A program made the position numbers and the translations under genes. A stretch of DNA of 61,902 bases from contig NZ_CALBWL010000040.1 of NCBI RefSeq assembly GCF_937973075.1, positions 1 to 61,902 of the forward strand. Direction: 5' to 3'. The stretch's first letter is position 1. Each line of letters starts with the position of its first letter. The stretch is from an uncultured Campylobacter sp. Lineage in GTDB: Bacteria; Campylobacterota; Campylobacteria; Campylobacterales; Campylobacteraceae. The notes under the pieces are model-generated. The model did not search any database. It was not told where the DNA came from and saw only the letters and a list, made by a program, of their open reading frames with translations. Shown here in pieces: positions 1 to 7,863 of this stretch.

Positions 1-150
1 TTATAAGTCAAGTCTAATAACAATAAAACGTTAATATTTATTTTGCAAAATTATCTAAACAATCATATGTTAGATAGAATTATACACAACCCAAAATAGT
101 TATTAAAATTTTTAAAAATTATAAAAAAATAGATTATTAAATTTACAAAT

Positions 151-176
151 AAAAAAGCCCTAGCCGAAGCTAGGGC
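151..176 (-). terminator. Rho-independent terminator of the pseudopilin gene
   Basis: Read on the minus strand, the perfect 8-bp stem GCCCTAGC/GCTAGGGC with a four-base loop (157-176) is followed by a run of T (151-156). It lies about 30 bases past the stop of the minus-strand pseudopilin gene, so that gene probably forms a single-gene transcript. Confidence 0.85.
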
Positions 177-204
177 AGAATAATAAGATTATCAAGATAA
201 TCTA

Positions 205-654
205 TTATTCGTATTGAACGCCTTGACCGCCGAATTTATAAGTATTTGCAGTTTTATTTCCATTAGTACTTCGGATAGTTGCTGCAACTTGCGATACGCC
301 AGGCATAGCCCATACTCGTGCACATAGTGTACCAGCAGTATCAATTACACTCATAGTAGCTTCACCTAGATTATTATCATAACCCGTAACTTCTAAGCAA
401 GTCTGATTTTTTACTCTAATAGGATTTGGTACATTGGTCATACTAACAGTAGCAGCTGCAGCAGTACCTGCGAATCTTCCTTGAGATGTATAGTAAGAAC
501 CTAGATCAGTTATAAGTGTCTGGACATTTGTAGCTGCCTTAGAAACCTCAGCATCATCACGAGTAGCTGCAAGTCTTGGAATAGCAACAGCTGCCAAAAT
601 ACCTAAAATAACGATAACGAAGATCAACTCAATCATAGTAAAACCTTTTTTCAT
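205..654 (-). CDS. Pseudopilin, type IV prepilin-like protein
   Basis: A 149-residue protein of the type IV pilin / type II secretion pseudopilin class. The N-terminus MKKGFTMIELIFVIVILGI has the class III signal: cleavage after Gly4, Phe1 of the mature protein, Glu5 (precursor Glu9) and a hydrophobic helix to about residue 25. The globular part holds two cysteines (in QTCLEV and GTLCARV) that could form the disulfide loop usual in minor pilins. An AAGGAG ribosome site (661-666) precedes the ATG. It is not in a pilus operon: it has its own promoter and terminator. The A24 prepilin peptidase at 42222-42977 is a plausible processing enzyme. In naturally competent Campylobacter, pseudopilins of this kind serve DNA uptake; that role is inferred here. 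Family assignment is firm, role uncertain. Confidence 0.9.
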   Translation of the reverse strand: MKKGFTMIELIFVIVILGILAAVAIPRLAATRDDAEVSKAATNVQTLITDLGSYYTSQGRFAGTAAAATVSMTNVPNPIRVKNQTCLEVTGYDNNLGEATMSVIDTAGTLCARVWAMPGVSQVAATIRSTNGNKTANTYKFGGQGVQYE

Positions 655-660
655 GGTTTA

Positions 661-715
661 CTCCTTAAATAAAATTCATCCCGCATACCTATATGCGAAA
701 CTTGGCGGAATTATA
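661..715 (-). promoter_or_regulatory. Promoter and leader of the pseudopilin gene
   Basis: On the minus strand a consensus TATAAT -10 box lies at 710-715, about 55 bases before the start codon, with AAGGAG at 661-666. Between them is a small inverted repeat, CGCATA-loop-TATGCG (682-697), which could be a leader hairpin or an operator. The -10 match is exact; a role for the hairpin is inference. Confidence 0.55.
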
Positions 716-930
716 GAGAAAAATTTAAAAATTGTCAATAGTTTTTAGCAAATTTTTTACAATTTATTTACAAAGTCCGATTTTACGGGCATTGTAAAAT
801 CAAAATTTTAAATCCATTTGTCTATTAATGTATTGTAGTGGCGCCTCTGCACATTGATACCATAAAAATCATTTGCTTTGATTCTCGTGCATCACGCGAT
901 AAACCATATGTTTATTCGAGATACAGGATG

Positions 931-2103
931 CTACAGCCCGTATCTCTTCGTAAGAATTCCATACTCTCCCACGCGTCTATCGCGCAAAAACGGCCACCAG
1001 CGGCGCACGTTTTCGCATCTTTGCATATCGATGGTTACGACTTCGCATAGCTCGTCGGTGCTGTTTGCGCGAAACAACTGCTCGCCCTGCGCGCCAAAAA
1101 CAAAGCTATTGCCCCAAAATCTAATCCCTTCTTCGCTGACAAGCTGATCTACGCGCTGTTTATTCGGCAGCACCTCTAAAGTTTCGCCGTTAAATTTGAT
1201 CTCTATCGAAATTTTTAAATTCTCTCGCGCCGCCTCATCCTTCGCGGGCAAAATTTCGCCGCCGATCGCCATTTTACCGTTATCCGTTAGCGCCACGTTA
1301 TTAAAAGATAGAATTCCGCTCTCGTTTAAAATTTTACTCTCGCCGCTCGCATCCGCGGAGCGCGAAATTTTATCGCGCACATTCAAATTTGCTTCGCTCC
1401 CGGATAAAATTTCATCCGGCGAGACTTCGCTAAGCGCGGCGCTCTCAAAGCCCACGCGATTTACGGCGATTACGGGCAGAGAGTTTGCCACCGCATGCCC
1501 GCGCTGTACCGCGACCCAGGCCTCTAGCTGGCGCGCCTTTTCGTCCTCGCCGTCGCCGTCGAACCACCCGATCGCAGTCGGATATATGAGTAGCTCGGCA
1601 CCGTGTAGCGCCATCGCGCGCGCCGCCTCGGGATACCACTGATCCCAGCACACGAGCACGCCGAGCCGTCCCACGCTCGTATCTATGGGCTCAAAGCCCA
1701 GATCGCCCGGCGTGAAATAAAATTTTTCGTAAAACTGCGGATCGTCGGGGATATGCATCTTGCGGTACCGCCCCGCGATAGAGCCGTCGCGCTCGAAGAC
1801 TACGGCGATGTTGTGATACAACCCTGCGGCGCGGCGCTCGAAAAGCGAGCTTACCAGCACGACGCCAAATCTCTTCGCTACCTCGCTCCACAGCCGCAAA
1901 TCGCGCTCGAAATCCTGCGCATAGTCGAAATTTTCGGTATTTTCGCGCTGGCAAAAATAATGCGTCTGATGAAGCTCTTGCAAAACGATTAGCCGCGCAC
2001 CCTTCGCCGCCGCGCGCGCGATGAGCTCGATACTACGCGCTATCGTGCGCGCTTTAGTGCCTTCAAATTTATGCGAAATCAGCCCAACTTTTAAAATTTT
2101 CAT
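931..2103 (-). CDS. aguB: N-carbamoylputrescine amidase with large internal insertion
   Basis: Carbon-nitrogen (nitrilase-fold) hydrolase converting N-carbamoylputrescine to putrescine, CO2 and ammonia. The catalytic triad is visible: Glu43 (VLQELHQ), Lys115 (YRKMHIPDD) and Cys152 (VLVCWDQWYPEAAR). The C-terminal motif RFWGNSFVFGAQGE is also that of this enzyme. It lies 20 bases downstream of aguA and completes the agmatine route. The protein has 390 residues where about 290 is usual. The excess is one block, roughly residues 221-324 (1132-1443), splitting the normally continuous AVNRVG...GIRFWGNS segment. That block is hydrophilic, contains the peptide SKILNES, and is AAATTT-rich at DNA level like the intergenic gaps. 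All catalytic residues remain, so the enzyme is probably active. Confidence 0.93.
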   Translation of the reverse strand: MKILKVGLISHKFEGTKARTIARSIELIARAAAKGARLIVLQELHQTHYFCQRENTENFDYAQDFERDLRLWSEVAKRFGVVLVSSLFERRAAGLYHNIAVVFERDGSIAGRYRKMHIPDDPQFYEKFYFTPGDLGFEPIDTSVGRLGVLVCWDQWYPEAARAMALHGAELLIYPTAIGWFDGDGEDEKARQLEAWVAVQRGHAVANSLPVIAVNRVGFESAALSEVSPDEILSGSEANLNVRDKISRSADASGESKILNESGILSFNNVALTDNGKMAIGGEILPAKDEAARENLKISIEIKFNGETLEVLPNKQRVDQLVSEEGIRFWGNSFVFGAQGEQLFRANSTDELCEVVTIDMQRCENVRRWWPFLRDRRVGEYGILTKRYGL

Positions 2104-2123
2104 ATTTTTCCTTCGATCTAAAT

Positions 2124-3116
2124 TTAAAGCCTGAATTTATTCATGCACGAACAGTGCAGCGAGCCGTTTTGACGGATGAAAACGCGCGCGTTTACTCCCA
2201 CTATTTCGCGATCCGCACACGCCGCACGCAGACGCGACAGCGCCAACTCGTCCGCCGCGCGGTTTGGATCGTGCGGATCTGCGGGGTCTGCGTAGGTAGG
2301 CACGATGAGCGCGCCGTTTAAAAAGACGAAATTTGCATACGTCGCGGGCAGCCTGCGCCCCTGATAAAAGATCGCGCGCGGAATCGACAGTTCGATCACG
2401 TCGTATCCGAGCGATGAAATTTCATCTTTCATCGCGCTAAGCTCCGCATAGTGCAGATCGCTCGGATCGTCGCACGAGCTTATCGCCACAACGCGCGGGT
2501 TTAGAAAACGCGCGAGAGTATCGACGTGGCTGTCGGTATCGTCGCCTTTTATGAAGCCGCGTCCCAGCCAGATTATCTTTTTTAGCCCGAAAATTTCACG
2601 CAGCCGCGCGTCCAGCTCCGCCTTGCTTAGAGAGTTGCGATTTTCGTTTAGCAAACACGCGCTAGTAGTTAGCATCGTGCCCGCGCCGTCAAAATCGACG
2701 CTGCCGCCTTCTAAGATCAGATCCACGTCTCTCAGCGGACGGGCGCTCGCGGCGTAAAGCTTAGAATTTAACGCGTCGTCCTTGGCGCTTGCAAACTTGC
2801 CGCCCCAGGCGTTGAAACGAAAATTTAGCCCCGTGATTTTACCGCCCTCCTCTACGTCGATCGCGCCGTAATCGCGGATCCACGTATCGTCGGTATCGAT
2901 TTGCACGAAGCTCGCGTTTGCTAAGCCGCTGCAAATTTGCTCAAAATCCTCGCGGTTCGGCGCGATCGCGACGACAGGCTCAAACCTCGCTGCAGCGGCG
3001 ATAAAGTCGCGATAAGCCGCCCGTATCTCGCCTAAATACGGCGCCCAGTCGGTGAGCGCGTGCGGCAAAGACACCAAAAGCGCCTCTTGCTCTTCCCATT
3101 CGGCGAATGCTCTCAT
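2124..3116 (-). CDS. aguA: Agmatine deiminase
   Basis: Porphyromonas-type peptidyl-arginine deiminase family enzyme, 330 residues, a little short for the family. It converts agmatine to N-carbamoylputrescine and ammonia. Visible motifs are the N-terminal EWEEQEALLVSLPH, the substrate loop DTDDTWIRDYG, NFRFNAWGGKF, LEGGSVDFDG, the histidine segment GDDTDSHVDTLARF and the C-terminal nucleophile loop GSLHCSC with Cys322 as the likely catalytic cysteine. It is the first gene of a two-gene operon with aguB and starts directly after the tRNA-Arg gene on the same strand. Together the pair gives putrescine from agmatine; no arginine decarboxylase is in the window, so the source of agmatine is not shown here. 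Confidence 0.93.
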   Translation of the reverse strand: MRAFAEWEEQEALLVSLPHALTDWAPYLGEIRAAYRDFIAAAARFEPVVAIAPNREDFEQICSGLANASFVQIDTDDTWIRDYGAIDVEEGGKITGLNFRFNAWGGKFASAKDDALNSKLYAASARPLRDVDLILEGGSVDFDGAGTMLTTSACLLNENRNSLSKAELDARLREIFGLKKIIWLGRGFIKGDDTDSHVDTLARFLNPRVVAISSCDDPSDLHYAELSAMKDEISSLGYDVIELSIPRAIFYQGRRLPATYANFVFLNGALIVPTYADPADPHDPNRAADELALSRLRAACADREIVGVNARVFIRQNGSLHCSCMNKFRL

Positions 3117-3180
3117 TTTTGCTCCAAGATTAAAATTTCACGGATTATAGCGAAGCTCGGTTTAAAAAGATATTTGTAGA

Positions 3181-3257
3181 TGGTGCGCCCGGAGGAATTC
3201 GAATCCCCGACCTTTTGAACCGCAATCAAATGCTCTATCCAGCTGAGCTACGAGCGC
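3181..3257 (-). tRNA. tRNA-Arg (anticodon GCG)
   Basis: On the minus strand a complete cloverleaf can be folded. The acceptor stem is GCGCTCG with CGGGCGC, the anticodon stem is TTTGA/TCAAA around the loop TTGCGGT, the T stem is GGGGA/TCCTC around TTCGAAT, the discriminator is A, and CCA is encoded (3181-3183). The anticodon GCG reads arginine CGC codons. Confidence 0.95.
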
Positions 3258-3640
3258 ACGAATAAAAAGAAAACGGGATTATAGCGTTTTTAGCTTAAAT
3301 TTAGCCAAAAAGGCGGTTTAAATTTCGACATGCGATAAATTTTAGCTTCGCATTTTTGTGTTTGCCCAATCGCGACGCCCAGTTTTTCGTTTAAATTCCA
3401 ACGTGCAAGAATTTTAGCCTACTCAAATTTACCTTGTGTCGCGGTATCGTGCCGAAATTTAACTAAGGATTCTGCTCGCATCTTGGAATTTAAAATTTAT
3501 CTTACTTAAAATTCCGCAAGTCAAATTTAAAATATCCTAAAAATTTTACAACTTTGCAGCCCAAATCCCACGCAAAATAAATAAAATTTGTCGCTTTTTA
3601 GGTATCATAAGCGAATAATAAAATGAACGAAGGAGAAAAA
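3258..3640. other. Gene-free gap with AAATTT words
   Basis: No credible coding frame. The stretch carries many AAATTT / AAAATTT words spaced about 20-40 bases apart, as in the other gaps of the window. The last 40 bases hold the start region of the next plus-strand gene, with AGGAG at 3631-3635. Confidence 0.6.
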
Positions 3641-4264
3641 ATGAAGCAAGTATTTTTGGCGTTTGTGCTGTGGCTCGGTTTTAGCGGGGCTGCTTTTGCG
3701 ATGCAAGATACGGAGCCAAACGAGGCACAAGGGCAAAATTCGGCGGAAGTTAAAATTTTAAGCGATAAGTTTTTTAAGCTGTCCGCAAAAGAATACGCGA
3801 ATGCAGTCGGTCGCTGCCTACCTTCCCATATCTATGACTATTGCGATAAAATTTATTCATTGGAAATTTCACGACTTATAAAGGAGTGCGGTTTCGGCGA
3901 TGGAAAATATAGCGCTTGTCAAAATTTATTAAATATTGCGGATAGGAGTTGCTTTGAAAAGGATCAAATTGAAAATTCCTTGGCGTGCGGTTTATCCAGT
4001 GAAATTCTATTTAGAACAAATAGACCGTCAATTGGATTAAAACGATTAATAAGAGCTTGCGAAGTGGGCAAAATAGAAGATTTTTGCTTACTTTGTGCAG
4101 GAGCTCATTTTTACTATGATTTAGACATAGAAGAGGTAATAAAATATATGACGATGACGCGAGATTTGGCGTATGATAAAGAACATTTCAATAAAATCAT
4201 CAAAAAATTGCAAGATTGCAAGGCCGACAAAGAGTGCAATCCCGCGAAATTAGAATTTCAATAG
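3641..4264 (+). CDS. Exported cysteine-rich protein of unknown function
   Basis: A 207-residue protein I do not recognise by name. The start at 3641 is preferred over the in-frame ATG at 3623 because AGGAGAAAAA stands directly before it and the protein then begins with a clean signal peptide (MKQVFLAFVLWLGFSGAAFA). The mature part has about a dozen cysteines in helical segments at irregular spacing, with pairs such as RCLP...DYCDK and ECGF...SACQN. This resembles loosely the cysteine-bridged helical hairpins of Sel1/Hcp-type proteins, as in the gene at 55159, but no clear Sel1 consensus is seen. Export to the periplasm and disulfide bonding are inferred. The next gene follows after 65 bases. 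Confidence 0.7.
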   Translation: MKQVFLAFVLWLGFSGAAFAMQDTEPNEAQGQNSAEVKILSDKFFKLSAKEYANAVGRCLPSHIYDYCDKIYSLEISRLIKECGFGDGKYSACQNLLNIADRSCFEKDQIENSLACGLSSEILFRTNRPSIGLKRLIRACEVGKIEDFCLLCAGAHFYYDLDIEEVIKYMTMTRDLAYDKEHFNKIIKKLQDCKADKECNPAKLEFQ

Positions 4265-4329
4265 GCAAACGGCGAGAGCAAATACGGCGGGCTAAATTTC
4301 TAAATTTAAAAAGCAAAGGAAAGATTGCT

Positions 4330-4761
4330 ATGGCGGATAAGCTGATCGACATCGGGCTCATTTTGTTTTTCGGTGGCTTTGGCTTTGTATGTTATATAAA
4401 CGGCGTATGCGGGATCGGCAAAGACCATATGCAGCGCAATAAAATAGACTTTGTGCGCTGGATGTTTAATCCAAAGCACATCTTGCGATCCAATACGCCG
4501 TTTGATTCGAACGAGCCGCTAGAATTAAAATTTAAAGAGCCCAAAAGCAAGCACATAATCTACAATTTCTTCGAGCTCATCATCCACTATGCGATAATCG
4601 CGCCGTTTTTAGTGATCTGCGGGGATTTTTCTATTTTGCGCGGGGCTCGTCATCAAAATTTTATCCTAAATTTAAAATTTGCGACGCGGATGCAGAGCGG
4701 GCATTGCATAGACGCCGTTTTCGTTACAGAATTTCAAATTTTACGCCGCATCTCTTGCTAA
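4330..4761 (+). CDS. Small membrane protein of unknown function
   Basis: A 143-residue protein, not recognised. The ATG at 4330 is chosen because AAAGGA lies about nine bases before it and a membrane helix follows at once (LIDIGLILFFGGFGFVCYI). The open frame extends upstream to 4216, but that part overlaps the preceding gene. A second hydrophobic segment lies near residues 80-95 (FFELIIHYAIIAPFLVICG). The tail from about residue 105 contains ILNLKFATR and the gene ends amid AAATTT words, so the 3' end may have been altered by the local repeat material. It probably shares a transcript with the exported protein just upstream. Function unknown. Confidence 0.5.
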   Translation: MADKLIDIGLILFFGGFGFVCYINGVCGIGKDHMQRNKIDFVRWMFNPKHILRSNTPFDSNEPLELKFKEPKSKHIIYNFFELIIHYAIIAPFLVICGDFSILRGARHQNFILNLKFATRMQSGHCIDAVFVTEFQILRRISC

Positions 4762-4859
4762 GCATGCACCGCTTCCGCGTCTTAAAAAATAAAATTTCAA
4801 AATTTTATCTCCAAATTCACGACTTGCGAATTTTATGCCGTAATTTCCGTTTCTATCGG

Positions 4860-4902
4860 GGCGGGAGGGGGCCCTAATTGCGAGGTCGCTCCCCTTCCCG
4901 CC
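4860..4902. repeat. GC-rich imperfect inverted repeat
   Basis: Arms GGCGGGAGGGG (4860-4870) and CTCCCCTTCCCGCC (4889-4902) are complementary with one bulged base, separated by about 18 bases. No T run follows on either side, so it is not an obvious terminator. It may be a relic mobile element end or a structured RNA segment. Confidence 0.5.
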
Positions 4903-4937
4903 TCAAACCTCACCTAACCTCCGACGACGCTAGCGGA

Positions 4938-4961
4938 GCGGACTGCGTCCGCACATTTTTA
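4938..4961 (+). terminator. Possible terminator after the small membrane protein gene
   Basis: Stem GCGGAC/GTCCGC with a three-base loop (4938-4952) followed by ACATTTTTATTT. It lies about 175 bases past the stop of the plus-strand gene. The T run is interrupted, hence moderate confidence. Confidence 0.45.
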
Positions 4962-5117
4962 TTTAGCGGCTCGCGCCGCATGAAATTCCGTATCGATAAA
5001 TTTTTAAAATTCCACTACCGCTAAATTTTATCGTATTTGGAATTTTAAAATTCCATCCGTAGCCGTCAAATCGATCGATGAAATGGCCGTAAGCTAGCTA
5101 TTGATATGATTGTAAAA

Positions 5118-5309
5118 TAAACCGACTAGCCGCCGAATTTATCGATAGGGAGCCGTATAAAACCGACCGATCGTCAAAAGCAGTGGCCGCAGACTAGAGG
5201 AGAGCGCGCCCGAGTTACAAAACGACTGACCGCCGAACCGATATACCGCCGACCGATCGGCAGCCGAGCCGTATAAAACTAACCGACTGACCGCCGAACC
5301 GATCGCCGA
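5118..5309. repeat. Decayed direct repeats
   Basis: The 20-mer CGACTGACCGCCGAACCGAT occurs exactly at 5223-5242 and 5284-5303 (61-base period), with a diverged copy near 5121. A second word, GAGCCGTATAAAAC, occurs at 5150-5163 and 5266-5279. The pattern suggests a degenerated tandem array of a unit of about 60 bases. There is no reading frame through it. Confidence 0.75.
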
Positions 5310-5328
5310 GCCAAAGCCCTAGCCCACA

Positions 5329-6396
5329 TTATTCTACGTAAATTTTATAATCCCCGTAGCCGCGCGCATCCATCTCCTCAAGCGGTATAAATTCCAAGCT
5401 AGCGCCGTTGATGCAGTATCTCATACCGCCTTTATCCCTCGGTCCGTCCTCAAAGACGTGTCCTAAATGGCTGCCTCCTACGCGACTGGAGATCTCGATG
5501 CGTTGCATACCGTGGCTATCGTCTCGCGCATAGGCGATCGCATCGGTCGTTATCGGCTTTGAAAAGCTCGGCCAACCGGTGCCGGAGTTATATTTATCAG
5601 TAGAGGAAAAGAGCGGCTTTTTCGACACGATGTCGACGTAGATGCCCTTTTTATAATTCTTGTCGTATTCGCTAGAAAACGGCTGCTCGGTATCTTTTTC
5701 CTGCGTGACGCTGTATTGCAGGTCGCTCAGAGTTCTTTTAAGCTCCTCTTTGCTCTGCGCTTTGAAGGCTTTGTCATCGTAAAGCGGCTTTTTGGCTAGG
5801 CGCAGATCGATATGGCAGTAGCCGCCCGGGTTCTTATCTAGATAGTCTTGGTGGTAATCCTCCGCCTTGACGTAGTTTTTAAGCGGCATAACCTCGACCG
5901 CTATCTTTTCATCATATTTGCTCTGCTTAAAGGCTACGAATTTACGCGCCGTCTCGCCGCTCGCTTCATCGGTATAGTAGATGCCCGTGCGGTATTGGCG
6001 ACCGCGGTCGTTACCTTGCTTGTCGATCGAGAACGGATCGATGATGCGGAAATAATGCGCCAAAATTTCAGGCTCGCTGATGACGTTGGCGTCGTATTTT
6101 AAGTGTAGCGTCTCGGCATGATCGCTGCTATGTAAGCCCTCGTAGCTTGCTTTATCGCTCTTGCCGTTGGCGTAGCCTACCTGCGTCGCGACTATGCCGT
6201 CGAGCTGTTTGTAATACGCCTCCATGCCCCAGAAGCAGCCGCCTGCTAGATAAATTTCTTTTACGTTTGCGTTCACGCCGCCTCCTTTAACTTTAAAATT
6301 TGCGTCCGCCGAGCTACCGCCGCCTGCGGCATTGAGCGCGACTAAATAACCCGCCGCCAAAACAAAGAGGCAGATTAAAACTTTAGAAATTTTCAT
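5329..6396 (-). CDS. msrAB: Exported MsrA-MsrB methionine sulfoxide reductase fusion
   Basis: A bifunctional enzyme that reduces both epimers of methionine sulfoxide in oxidised proteins. The MsrA domain comes first with the nucleophile Cys54 in GGCFWGMEA and a likely resolving Cys194 in GGYCHID. The MsrB domain follows from about residue 217 with GTGWPSFSKPI, SRVGGSHLGHVFEDGP and nucleophile Cys328 in MRYCING. The usual zinc-binding CxxC pairs of MsrB are absent, as in many fused forms. The start at 6396 is chosen for its AAAGGATC ribosome site and because the protein then opens with a hydrophobic segment (ISKVLICLFVLAAGYLVAL), giving 355 residues. This places it outside the cytoplasm, either anchored or cleaved. 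It stands alone, with gene-poor DNA on both sides. Confidence 0.95.
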   Translation of the reverse strand: MKISKVLICLFVLAAGYLVALNAAGGGSSADANFKVKGGGVNANVKEIYLAGGCFWGMEAYYKQLDGIVATQVGYANGKSDKASYEGLHSSDHAETLHLKYDANVISEPEILAHYFRIIDPFSIDKQGNDRGRQYRTGIYYTDEASGETARKFVAFKQSKYDEKIAVEVMPLKNYVKAEDYHQDYLDKNPGGYCHIDLRLAKKPLYDDKAFKAQSKEELKRTLSDLQYSVTQEKDTEQPFSSEYDKNYKKGIYVDIVSKKPLFSSTDKYNSGTGWPSFSKPITTDAIAYARDDSHGMQRIEISSRVGGSHLGHVFEDGPRDKGGMRYCINGASLEFIPLEEMDARGYGDYKIYVE

Positions 6397-7863
6397 TTTG
6401 ATCCTTTCGTTTTGAATTTTGCGCAATTTTACAATCTCTAAATGAAGCGAGAGTGAAAGAGAGAAATTTTATCGCTTACGGCGGATCGCTACTCAAATTT
6501 TATCGCCGCAGGATCGGGGCTTTTGGCTCGCCGTCGCCGCAGAATTAGAATTTTATCGTTGCGGCGGCGCAAGATCAAAATTTTATCTTATCCTCGAGGC
6601 GCGCTGCAGCATCGGAATTTTACCTCCTCGTAAGCGGTTAAAATTCTATCGCTAGAACGAAGGCAAAAATTTTACCGCCGCCGCCAAGATTAAAATTTTA
6701 CCGCTTCAGCAGGGGGCTGATTTCGCTAGCGCGGCAAGCGGTTGGATTTGATCGCCGCGACAAGAATTAAAATTTTGCTACCGCTGCAGGGTTAGAATTT
6801 CATCGCCCTCACGCTACGATGAAATTTGTCCCTTTTACGAGCGAGACCCTTGCGCCGTCCATTCGCCTGCGCTACGGCTCACGTGAAATTTATCCATTCA
6901 TCGCAGCTTACGTGGGGATTTTAGAGATTTCGATACGCCCTATTGCGGCGCGAAATTTTATTGTCGCGCCTCGCGGCTAGATTTTGCTACCGTCGTGGAG
7001 ATCAAAATTTTACCGCCGCGTAACCGTGGCTTGAGCCTAATTTAGCGCCTTTGCGAGTTTTACGACGCGGCCGAATTCTACCGCAGGCGCCGTTTTGCGA
7101 GGGCACGGACTGCTCGCGGGACGGAAGCTTTGCGCTGCGCCCGCTACTCTACTACGCGATTAAATTTTATCTACGCACCGCTTAGGTTGCGGCACGGCAC
7201 TTATCCACCGCGCGGCTAAATTTTCTACGCGCCGCTTAGGTTGCGGTACGGCGTCCATCCGCTTGTCGCGCGATTAAAATTTATCTATACGGCGCACCGA
7301 TCGCGACGAGGCGCCGCCTTAAAAATTTATACTCCGCTCCGTATCTGCTGCGAAACGGCGCCGAAATTTCAACGCAAAATAAGCGCCATGAAATTTTCGC
7401 GCCGCAAGATAAAATTTGTGCGCCGCTATACGACGGCGAGGCGCGAACCCATCCGCTGCGTGCGCGATTAAATTTAAAATTTTCGCGCCGCGGCCGCTAG
7501 ATAAAATTTCGCGACCATTCAGGAGCGGCGAATGATTAAATTTAGATTACGCCGCACCGACACAAAGCGGTATGTCGCGCAGCTAAACCCGCGCCGTGCA
7601 GTAGTATAACGAAGCGCGAACAGTCAGATTCGCACTGCCTCCACCACGTAGCGGAGCGCAGCCATTTACATCGCACACGGCTTCGTAGCGAAGGCAACCG
7701 GGTCCGCACCGCATTGGCGCGCAACAAAGCACCATTGATCAGTACCGTGCCCTCTACAAAACGAGCAATGAGATCCGCTCCGGCGCGGTTTTCAAGATTC
7801 GCAACGGCATAAAAAGTTACGAAGCCAGCACAATAAATCCGCCTCACTGCAGGCGAGCAAAAT
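6397..7863. other. Gene-poor region built of interspersed AAAATTTTA words
   Basis: About 1.45 kb with no supported gene on either strand. The word (T)AAAATTTTA followed by a GC-rich CGCCGC-type spacer recurs every 40-60 bases across most of it, for example around 6494, 6550, 6610, 6670, 6695, 6770, 7000, 7160 and 7215. Short open frames, such as one at 7241-7471 on the plus strand, encode only arginine-rich low-complexity peptides. I see no recognisable gene remnant. Confidence 0.65.
7155..7310. repeat. Degenerate tandem repeat, about 55-base unit
   Basis: Three successive copies start near 7155, 7209 and 7267. The first two share CGCTTAGGTTGCGG preceded by TAAATTTT and a CTACGC segment; the third is more diverged but begins the same way (CGCGATTAAAATTTATCTA). 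It lies within the gene-poor region and does not code. Confidence 0.6.

Larger units (their letters stand above)
4762..5328. other. Gene-free gap with inverted and direct repeats
   Basis: No supported gene. It contains a likely terminator for the upstream plus-strand gene, a GC-rich inverted repeat (4860-4902) and a family of decayed direct repeats (5118-5309), each listed separately. Confidence 0.6.

Noticed and set aside
838..1147. Short plus-strand open frames over the 3' end of aguB
   Set aside because: They lie opposite aguB, have no ribosome site and no family resemblance.
7241..7471. Plus-strand 76-residue open frame in the gene-poor region
   Set aside because: Arginine-rich translation of the AAATTT/CGCCGC repeats, no ribosome site, no similarity that I recognise.
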